DNA of 6,828 nt from JAICQQ01 sp965651135 (lineage in GTDB: Bacteria; Myxococcota_A; Polyangia; Polyangiales; Polyangiaceae): positions 1 through 6,828 of the forward strand of contig CBFGRJ010000402.1 in assembly GCA_965651135.1 (NCBI GenBank). Direction: 5' to 3'. The notes under the pieces were generated by a model, which had not been told where the DNA came from, did no database searches, and was given only the letters and a program-made list of their open reading frames with translations. Positions 1-4,557 of the stretch are shown here, in pieces. A program made the position numbers and the translations under genes. Positions within the stretch are counted from its first letter, which is position 1, and each line of letters opens with the position of its first letter.

Positions 1-236
1 GGCGGAATCAACGCCAGCGCATCGCCCTCTTCGAGCCTTTCGTGAAGCTCGGCGAAGCTTTCGTTTCTCGCGATGCGTACGCTGGCGAGCGCCCCTTTCA
101 ATGCTGGCCGTTGCTCCGCCAGGTAGAGCATGAAATCCTGGACGGTCTGGACGTGATCGGGCAGTGCCAACTTCTCTGTGGCAGTGCCGGCGAGCTCGCG
201 GACGGCGGCAAAGTAAAGTACGGTGACGCTTTTCAT
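1..236 (-). CDS. moaD: MoaD-like molybdopterin synthase small subunit (C-terminus cut by window edge)
   Basis: The visible 78 complete codons read MKSVTVLYFAAVRELAG at the start and DALALIPP at the end. This is the MoaD ubiquitin-like fold pattern: the opening beta strand followed by a F-A-x-x-R-E-L-A-G turn, then a late E-G-D-x-(V/L)-A-L-I-P-P strand. Family knowledge: the C-terminal Gly-Gly, here just outside the window, is adenylated and thiocarboxylated, and donates sulfur through MoaE to make molybdopterin from cyclic pyranopterin monophosphate in the cytoplasm. The ATG at 234-236 is chosen because the strand-1 motif begins right after it. No Shine-Dalgarno sequence precedes it, so the message may be nearly leaderless. 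An ATG 21 bases further upstream opens a reading frame that stops at TCA-TGA across this start, so it is not an extended version. A MoaD-MoaE fusion cannot be excluded because the 3' end is missing. No other molybdenum cofactor gene is seen in the window. Confidence 0.88.
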   Translation of the reverse strand, partial: MKSVTVLYFAAVRELAGTATEKLALPDHVQTVQDFMLYLAEQRPALKGALASVRIARNESFAELHERLEEGDALALIP

Positions 237-254
237 GAGGGGCGAAGACGAAGC

Positions 255-260
255 ATTGTA
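255..260 (-). promoter_or_regulatory. Candidate -10 element for moaD
   Basis: On the minus strand this reads TACAAT, five of six matches to the sigma-70 -10 consensus. It lies 18 bases before the moaD ATG, which would leave a leader of roughly 12 nt and fits the absence of a Shine-Dalgarno sequence. No good -35 hexamer is visible 16-18 bp upstream, so this is only a candidate. Confidence 0.3.
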
Positions 261-282
261 CTCGCCGCCAGCGAGGTATGGT
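256..282 (+). promoter_or_regulatory. Candidate promoter for the TerB-like gene
   Basis: TTGTAC at 256-261 and TATGGT at 277-282 resemble -35 and -10 hexamers (four of six matches each) with a short 15-bp spacer. Transcription would begin near 289, leaving about 25 nt before the ATG at 314 and including the GGAGG. The -35 overlaps the candidate moaD -10 on the other strand, so use of one could exclude the other. Both assignments are by eye. Confidence 0.22.
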
Positions 283-300
283 ACTAATGGTCGCCATTGC

Positions 301-305
301 GGAGG
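301..305 (+). promoter_or_regulatory. Shine-Dalgarno site that sets the TerB-like start
   Basis: GGAGG lies 8 nt upstream of the ATG at 314. Two upstream in-frame ATGs at 278 and 287 have no such site, and would place this purine block inside the coding region. The 314 start is therefore preferred. Confidence 0.75.
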
Positions 306-313
306 AAACGCAG

Positions 314-799
314 ATGGTCGACCAAAATTCGAAGCTCGGGCGGGACGTGTACATCGCTCTGGCGGCAGTAGGTTGGGCGGACGGGCAGCTCGACGAAGAA
401 GAAGCGGATGCCATAGTGCGCACGGCACTCGAGGAGGGCTTGGAGCTCGACGAAATTCAGGAGATCGAAGAAGCGACCAAGGAACCGATCGATATCGGCG
501 TGATTGACCGCAAGAACATGTCGAAGGAAGATAGGCTGTTCGTGTACGCGGTCGCATCGTGGATGACGCGATTGGATGGCACGGTTTCATCGGAGGAAAC
601 CGACGCACTGCGCAAGTTGGGCGAGGCGCTCAAGGTGCCCGAGGGGCCGCGCGAGCACGCCGACGCGATTGCGCAAGAGGTGGCCAACTACGACGAAGGC
701 GATCGTCCTGCTCGCTACGATCTGATGGCTTTACGGCGTATCATCGGCGAACGCCTGAAGGCGGCTCAAGCAGCCCGTGTCGGTCAAGAATCGAACTGA
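314..799 (+). CDS. TerB-like helical protein
   Basis: A 161-residue soluble, mostly helical and acidic protein. Two similar helical units can be seen. Residues 11-40 carry V-Y-I-A-L-A-A-V-G-W-A-D-G-Q-L-D-E-E-E, and residues 76-105 carry F-V-Y-A-V-A-S-W-M-T-R-L-D-G-T-V-S-S-E-E. A hydrophobic helix ending in W, then D-G-x-(V/L)-x-x-E-E, is the hallmark of the TerB/DjlA N-terminal fold. Family knowledge: TerB was first known from tellurite resistance clusters, and the domain also occurs alone or fused in envelope-stress and metal-related proteins; the acidic D-G-x-x-x-x-E-E positions have been linked to metal binding. None of the other ter genes (terC, terD, terZ) is here, so a tellurite role is not supported, and the specific function is unknown. 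No signal peptide or membrane span is present. It is divergent from moaD and converges on the 193-aa gene with a 16-bp gap. Confidence 0.72.
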   Translation: MVDQNSKLGRDVYIALAAVGWADGQLDEEEADAIVRTALEEGLELDEIQEIEEATKEPIDIGVIDRKNMSKEDRLFVYAVASWMTRLDGTVSSEETDALRKLGEALKVPEGPREHADAIAQEVANYDEGDRPARYDLMALRRIIGERLKAAQAARVGQESN

Positions 800-812
800 G
801 TAGGCAGAGCCA

Positions 813-830
813 GAGCTACGCCAAGAGCTC
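813..830 (+). terminator. Weak terminator-like hairpin after the TerB-like gene
   Basis: GAGCT (813-817) and AGCTC (826-830) can pair across an 8-nt loop and are followed by GGTTTT. The stem is only 5 bp and lies over the 3' end of the opposing gene, so this is weak evidence for plus-strand termination. Confidence 0.25.
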
Positions 831-1397
831 GGTTTTCGACACGGGAAAGCCGTCCGGGCGTTGTACGGCGTACGAGAGCGCCAAGACCTCCACCAGAATC
901 AGACGATAGACGACGTGGACGTCATCGACGTCGATTTGCTGCGCGTGAGCTTCGAGAGTCGCGTCGATGTGTTCGTGGACGAAGAGCATCACGTTGGGCT
1001 GTTCCATAGCGATGACGTCGTCGCTGTCCAGGGCTTCGCTGGTGTCGGAGCGGCGCAGTTCTTCGTCCAGGGCGAGCAACTGCTCGGTGGCGGACAACTC
1101 CTCTTCGGTCACTTCGTCGATGTGCCCCCCGTGGGCGCGCTCGAACGCGAGCCACACGGCTAGCGTGAGGAAGTAGCCGAGGGCAAGGGCGGTTTCATCG
1201 AGCTGTCGCCCGAGAACCTCGCCCACGTAGGCGGCCAACGCAGGCTGCGTGCGTTCGATGCGCTCGAACGCTTCGTCGAGCTGGGTGCGAGCTTCCTCGT
1301 CGTCGTCGGCAAGTCCGTCGCGCACCGATTCCAGCGCATGCAGCGGAATCTTCGCATATGCTGGCACTGGACGAATGGCCGAACGACGAACCCACAC
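816..1397 (-). CDS. Unrecognised acidic 193-aa protein
   Basis: I do not recognise this family. The product is acidic, soluble-looking and mainly helical. Residues 22-50 are rich in D/E with regular R (A-D-D-D-E-E-A-R-T-Q-L-D-E-A-F-E-R-I). Residues 66-87 form a hydrophobic helix (L-D-E-T-A-L-A-L-G-Y-F-L-T-L-A-V-W-L-A-F-E-R), more likely buried than membrane-spanning because of its charged flanks. Residues 93-130 are again strongly acidic, and 160-180 is a second hydrophobic helix (Y-R-L-I-L-V-E-V-L-A-L-S-Y-A-V). There is no signal peptide and no visible catalytic motif. The longest frame starts at GTG 1395-1397, just after an in-frame TGA at 1401-1403; no clear Shine-Dalgarno sequence precedes it. 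The first 17 or so codons use more A/T at third positions than the rest, so the true start may be later, for example the GTG at 1365-1367. Body codon use is typical of a real GC-rich gene. It is divergent from the VanW-family gene. Confidence 0.6.
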   Translation of the reverse strand: MWVRRSAIRPVPAYAKIPLHALESVRDGLADDDEEARTQLDEAFERIERTQPALAAYVGEVLGRQLDETALALGYFLTLAVWLAFERAHGGHIDEVTEEELSATEQLLALDEELRRSDTSEALDSDDVIAMEQPNVMLFVHEHIDATLEAHAQQIDVDDVHVVYRLILVEVLALSYAVQRPDGFPVSKTELLA

Positions 1398-1451
1398 GCT
1401 TCAGGTCTAGCATGCTCTCGGCTACCGTTGGAACGGCATTGGGGTTTTTCG

Positions 1452-1476
1452 GTCGCGCGGCAGCGGCTCCCGCGAC
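1452..1476. repeat. Inverted repeat GTCGCG / CGCGAC
   Basis: GTCGCG (1452-1457) and CGCGAC (1471-1476) are perfect 6-bp arms around a 13-base GC-rich loop. On the minus strand the hairpin would sit in the leader of the 193-aa gene. No T-run follows on either strand in the right orientation for a terminator. In GC-rich DNA such arms can arise by chance. Confidence 0.3.
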
Positions 1477-1520
1477 TGGTGCGGTTCGAAAGGGCCCGCG
1501 CTGGCCTTGTCAGTCGTTCC

Positions 1521-1564
1521 AGTGGGTCAAAACCTGACGTCGTGCGCCGAAGTGGGCTAAGACC
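1521..1564. repeat. Imperfect direct repeat, 30 bp period, upstream of the VanW-family gene
   Basis: AGTGGGTCAAAACC (1521-1534) and AGTGGGCTAAGACC (1551-1564) match at 11 of 14 positions and start exactly 30 bp apart, close to three helical turns. They lie 40-83 bp before the VanW-family ATG, where a two-site regulator could bind. The operator role is inference from spacing and place only. Confidence 0.35.
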
Positions 1565-1603
1565 GAGATCGGCTTTTAGGCAGCGAATGCCGATGCCTTC
1601 GCG

Positions 1604-3520
1604 ATGAAACTCTGGTTGACGTTGAAAGCCACCGTGGAGCGCGGCCGCCTCGCGGCGCTGGGAGTGCTCGGGCCGCTGGCAATGGTGGGGGTGCTCATTT
1701 GTTTGCTCCTGGCATGGGGCGTGAGCAGAGCGGCGCACGCTGGCGAGGTGTTGTCGGGGGTGTGGGTCAACGAGTTCGTTGCCTCCGGTTTGGAGCGCTC
1801 GGAGCTCGAGCGTGAGCTAGAGGGGGTCGCAAAGCGGCTCAAGGAGCGCCCTGTACGCGTCCATCTCGAAGGGATCGTGTTTCGGATTTCTCCTCCGGAA
1901 ATCGACACCCGCCTGAACGTGCCTGCCACGACGGAAGAGGCGCTCGTGGTGGGCCGTCAGCGTGGCGTCTTTGCTCAGTTCCTGTGGTGGCTCAGCAGCT
2001 TTTCATCGGCGGAGCGGCTGGCCTTCACGGCAAGCTACGATCCAAGCAAACTCGAAGCTCTGATCGAGAAGTGGGAACGCGCAGCCATTTCGGATCCGCC
2101 CGTCCCCGGTGATGTCCGTAGCCAGGGCGACAGCTTGGTGTTCGAAGAGCCCCGAGCCGGGCGCCGCATCGACCGCAAGCAGCTGTCGGCGGACCTGAAA
2201 CAGGTGCTGGGCAGGACGAGCGATCGCGTCGTGACCTTGAGGACGGAGCTGGTTCGGCCCAAGCTAGGCAAAAGCCACGTTCAGCGAGCTTTCGAGCGTG
2301 CGAAGCACCTGGTCCGGGCTCCGGTCCAGCTCGTGAGTCGCGATGGAAAGCTGATCCTCGACCTGTCCAGCAAGGAGCTGGCGCAGGCGGTGCGCACCAA
2401 ACCGGAGACGAATCCGCTGAGGCTCGGCGTCTACTTCGATCCTGAAAGCATTGGGGCAGTCATCGAGAAGGACAAGCGACGCCTGGAATCCGAACCCCAA
2501 GATGCTTCGTTTCGGGTAGACAAAGAAAACCGGGTAACCATCGTGCCGGGCAGACCGGGAACGCGTTTGGATGCGTCGGCCATCGCCGAGGCGGTGATGC
2601 ACGCGGCGCTGTCCGAAGCTCACATCGGAGAGCTGCCGGTCGACCGCGATGCGCTTCCGGCATTCACTACCGAAGCTGCCCGAGCGCTGAACATAACGAA
2701 GCTGGTCGCCCGCTTCAGTACCCGGCACGCCTGCTGCCAGGCTCGCGTGCAAAACATTCATCGAATTGCGGACATTTTGGACGGAACCATCGTAAAACCC
2801 GGCGAGGTATTTTCCGTGAACGAAAAAGTCGGACCGCGCACGGTCAAGAACGGCTTCGTCCCGGCACCGACGATCGTCGAGGGAGACATGGAAGATACGG
2901 TGGGCGGCGGTGTCTCTCAGTTTGCAACGACGCTATTCAATGCGCTACTTTACGGGGGCTACGACATCGTCGAGCGTCAGCCCCATTCGTACTGGTTCCC
3001 TCGCTACCCCATGGGGCACGAAGCGACGCTTTCGTATCCGAAGCCGGATATCATCTTCCGCAACGACACGAAATCGGGTGTTCTGATCAAAACCGAATAC
3101 ACCGACACGCGGATCACAGTGAAATTGTTCGGCGACAACGAAGGGCGCAAGGTGAAAGCTACCGTATCGCCACGTCAGGACATCATCGATCCACCCGTGA
3201 AGCTGGTCGGCGATCCGAGCATGCCCCCGGACGAGGAGAAAGTCTTGGATGCCGGAATGGTGGGTTGGTCGGTGATTGCCGGGCGGGTCATCACGTTTTT
3301 GGACAAGACGCAGAAGGTAGAAAAACGCAAAGTGACATACATGCCACGCGTGCGGAAAGTACGTGTGCATCCCTGTCGCATCCCCGAAGGAGAGGAGGGC
3401 TATACGGGTAAAGATTGCCCGGAGCCCGAAGACGCGGAGCTCCCGGACGAAGCAGAGGAGGCGCGCGTAACCGAACCGCCCTCACAAGAGGCAAGTGAAG
3501 GCGACGAGAACGATCTTTGA
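1604..3520 (+). CDS. VanW-family envelope protein with tandem PG-binding-4-like units
   Basis: A 638-residue protein. Residues 1-20 are basic, 21-40 form one hydrophobic span (G-V-L-G-P-L-A-M-V-G-V-L-I-C-L-L-L-A-W), and the rest is predicted outside the inner membrane. Two related units around 82-202 and 240-337 each end in a V-P-G-R-x-G-x-x-(L/I)-D-like turn, as in the PG_binding_4 domain common in VanW proteins. The VanW domain is about 370-510: F-S-T at 371, P-G-E-V-F-S-V-N-E-K-V-G-P-R-T near 399-413, G-G-G-V-S-Q-F-A-T-T-L-F-N-A at 434-447, and H-S at 461. Residues 515-592 resemble a G5-like beta domain, and the last 45 residues are acidic and disordered. VanW is found in some vancomycin-resistance clusters, but the domain is widespread and its reaction is not settled; a cell-wall role is inferred. 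ATG 1604 is the only plausible start: an in-frame TAG is at 1577-1579. No strong Shine-Dalgarno sequence is seen. No van genes are nearby, so resistance is not implied. Confidence 0.85.
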   Translation: MKLWLTLKATVERGRLAALGVLGPLAMVGVLICLLLAWGVSRAAHAGEVLSGVWVNEFVASGLERSELERELEGVAKRLKERPVRVHLEGIVFRISPPEIDTRLNVPATTEEALVVGRQRGVFAQFLWWLSSFSSAERLAFTASYDPSKLEALIEKWERAAISDPPVPGDVRSQGDSLVFEEPRAGRRIDRKQLSADLKQVLGRTSDRVVTLRTELVRPKLGKSHVQRAFERAKHLVRAPVQLVSRDGKLILDLSSKELAQAVRTKPETNPLRLGVYFDPESIGAVIEKDKRRLESEPQDASFRVDKENRVTIVPGRPGTRLDASAIAEAVMHAALSEAHIGELPVDRDALPAFTTEAARALNITKLVARFSTRHACCQARVQNIHRIADILDGTIVKPGEVFSVNEKVGPRTVKNGFVPAPTIVEGDMEDTVGGGVSQFATTLFNALLYGGYDIVERQPHSYWFPRYPMGHEATLSYPKPDIIFRNDTKSGVLIKTEYTDTRITVKLFGDNEGRKVKATVSPRQDIIDPPVKLVGDPSMPPDEEKVLDAGMVGWSVIAGRVITFLDKTQKVEKRKVTYMPRVRKVRVHPCRIPEGEEGYTGKDCPEPEDAELPDEAEEARVTEPPSQEASEGDENDL

Positions 3521-3543
3521 CTCTACGGCGTTTGTCGGATACT
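3517..3543 (+). promoter_or_regulatory. Weak candidate promoter for the 66-aa protein
   Basis: TTGACT (3517-3522), overlapping the stop codon of the VanW-family gene, and GATACT (3538-3543) resemble -35 and -10 hexamers. The spacer is only 15 bp, so either the promoter is weak or the small gene is simply transcribed with the VanW-family gene 55 bp upstream. Confidence 0.22.
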
Positions 3544-3562
3544 CCAAGGGGGCATCGAACAG

Positions 3563-3567
3563 GGAGG
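3563..3567 (+). promoter_or_regulatory. Shine-Dalgarno site that sets the 66-aa gene start
   Basis: GGAGG within AGGGAGG lies 8 nt before the ATG at 3576. A longer in-frame version from the ATG at 3495 would begin inside the VanW-family gene without a comparable site, and would absorb this purine block into coding sequence. The 3576 start is therefore preferred. Confidence 0.65.
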
Positions 3568-3575
3568 CATCGCTC

Positions 3576-3776
3576 ATGACGCACCCAATCCATGCTCGCC
3601 AATCCATCACCGCTCGCCAGACGAGAAACAGGGCAAGCTATGCTCTCAACGCACTCATCGTGATGCTCGGGGTCGTGATCGTAGCGGGCACACTGCTTGG
3701 AGTACGCCAGCTGCGCGAGCGGCCGGGGCAGGACCGGTTGGTCACGGCTTCAGAATCTGAAGCTGAGCGCGATTGA
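3576..3776 (+). CDS. Small single-span membrane protein, 66 aa
   Basis: I do not recognise a family. The N-terminal 22 residues are basic (M-T-H-P-I-H-A-R-Q-S-I-T-A-R-Q-T-R-N-R-A). Residues 23-43 form one clear hydrophobic span (A-L-N-A-L-I-V-M-L-G-V-V-I-V-A-G-T-L-L-G-V). The remaining 23 residues are charged, and acidic at the end (S-E-S-E-A-E-R-D). The positive N-terminus suggests that the N-terminus is cytoplasmic and the short tail faces the periplasm. Support for a real gene is the well-placed GGAGG, the coherent membrane topology and the position 55 bp after the VanW-family gene on the same strand, which hints at co-transcription. Its last 35 bp overlap the 3' end of batE on the opposite strand. 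Without homologues a chance frame is still possible. Confidence 0.55.
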   Translation: MTHPIHARQSITARQTRNRASYALNALIVMLGVVIVAGTLLGVRQLRERPGQDRLVTASESEAERD

Positions 3777-4557
3777 CCCAGCCTTCGACTGTTCCCCATT
3801 CGACTTTGGCACGCACGCTCTGTTCGTCGACGACGAACACCTGTTGGCCTTCGACGATAGAAGCTGTGCTGCCGGCCAGCGGCTTTCCGGCCGCATCGAG
3901 CAATCGCGCTTCTTCGACCACGACGACCGCGGGGCGAGAAGTCGTGCGGAAATGACGTGCGCCCAAAGCGAACGCGCCACACGTCAGGAGCATGACCGGA
4001 CCCACGAGTGAAAGCACACCTCCCGCCAGGCGGGTGCCGGCGTGCTTCGCCCAGAATCTGAACGCGATTCCAATCGTCAACAGAGCGCTCCCCAGGGCCG
4101 CCAAGATGGCCCAGGTGGTCTCCGCCAAAAGGCCGACTGCTGCCCGTGTCAACGAGGGAGAAACATTCACCTGCTCAGCGCCTTGCCGTGCACGACGGCG
4201 CCCGATTTCTTCGCGCACCAAGCGCAGCACCTCCTGCGCTTCGGCATCGTCCGGGCGCTGCAGCAAGAGCTCCGATAGCGCCGCTGCAGCTCGCCCCAGA
4301 TCGCCGGGTTGTTGCTGGTTCGACTCGGCCCTGAGCACGTAGGCGAGCGCCCGGTTGTAGCTCAGGTCCGGATGCAAGACGCCGTGGTCAGCCATGAGCT
4401 CATACTGGTCGATCGCCTCCTGGTAGCTGCCTTGCTTCAACGCTGCCGTCGCCTTGGTGAACCGCTCTTGAGCCGCACGATCGGCTGTCGATTCCGATGC
4501 GGCGCCTCGGGCGGTGCACAGCAGCACGAGCAGGCAGAGCCAAAACGCACGCATCAT
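3742..4557 (-). CDS. batE: BatE-like membrane protein (TPR-like helices, two spans, SH3-like domain)
   Basis: A 271-residue protein with a signal peptide at 1-20 (cut probably after A-R-G-A-A). Residues 30-105 are helical with TPR-like pattern (A-A-L-K-Q-G-S-Y-Q-E-A-I-D-Q-Y-E, then L-S-Y-N-R-A-L-A-Y and later L-L-L-Q-R-P-D-D-A-E-A). Membrane spans are near 144-168 and 176-200. A C-terminal bacterial SH3-like domain covers 209-268, ending G-T-V-E-G-W-V-N-R-A-Q-L-Q-I-L. This order is the usual BatE architecture. Bat proteins are named for Bacteroides aerotolerance. They occur with MoxR AAA+ ATPases and VWA proteins and are thought to work in envelope integrity or stress, but no biochemical activity is firmly assigned. 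The start is ATG 4555-4557, whose A-T-G-A overlaps the batD stop; a second ATG follows immediately at 4552-4554. It is the last gene of the cluster on this strand and ends inside the opposing 66-aa gene. Confidence 0.87.
   Translation of the reverse strand: MMRAFWLCLLVLLCTARGAASESTADRAAQERFTKATAALKQGSYQEAIDQYELMADHGVLHPDLSYNRALAYVLRAESNQQQPGDLGRAAAALSELLLQRPDDAEAQEVLRLVREEIGRRRARQGAEQVNVSPSLTRAAVGLLAETTWAILAALGSALLTIGIAFRFWAKHAGTRLAGGVLSLVGPVMLLTCGAFALGARHFRTTSRPAVVVVEEARLLDAAGKPLAGSTASIVEGQQVFVVDEQSVRAKVEWGTVEGWVNRAQLQILKP
3747..3763. terminator. Palindrome in the batE / 66-aa gene overlap, possible bidirectional terminator
   Basis: GCTTCAG (3747-3753) and CTGAAGC (3757-3763) are perfect 7-bp arms around AAT. 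The hairpin is the same in both transcripts and lies within the last codons of both converging genes. No T-tract follows on either side, so it would be an atypical terminator, perhaps only a pause or 3'-end stabiliser. Confidence 0.35.

Larger units (their letters stand above)
1398..1603. other. Divergent intergenic region
   Basis: These 206 bp separate the 193-aa gene (minus) from the VanW-family gene (plus) and must hold both 5' regions. I see no convincing sigma-70 pair. What stands out is an inverted repeat (1452-1476) with a T5 run just before it at 1445-1449, and an imperfect direct repeat at 1521-1534 and 1551-1564. Short frames crossing the region have no start signal and look accidental. 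Confidence 0.5.

Noticed and set aside
42..287. Plus-strand open frame over the moaD region
   Set aside because: Antisense to the clear MoaD pattern, with no domain or start signal of its own.
1502..1530. Minus-strand TTGACC as a -35 for the 193-aa gene
   Set aside because: The hexamer 17 bp downstream is AGGCCA, not a -10 element.
1507..1535. TTGTCA as a -35 for the VanW-family gene
   Set aside because: At 17 bp spacing the partner hexamer is AAACCT, which matches the -10 consensus at only two positions.
1160..1738. Minus-strand open frame (192 codons) across the 193-aa gene and the intergenic gap
   Set aside because: The product is rich in Arg, Cys and Ser with no fold pattern, it runs antisense into the VanW-family gene, and it has no Shine-Dalgarno site. 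The other minus-strand frame has better codon use.
2264..2761. Minus-strand open frame (165 codons) inside the VanW-family gene
   Set aside because: Fully antisense to a well-supported coding region; composition is typical of a shadow frame.
1604..3520. Vancomycin-resistance cluster
   Set aside because: Only a VanW-family domain is present. No vanR/S, vanH, vanA-type ligase or vanX is in the window, and the domain is common outside resistance clusters.
4513..4557. Lipoprotein signal in BatE (Cys at residue 14) or in BatD (Cys at residue 17)
   Set aside because: The residue before each Cys is Leu or Val, not Gly, Ala or Ser, so neither fits a lipobox. Ordinary signal peptides with later A-x-A-type sites fit better.
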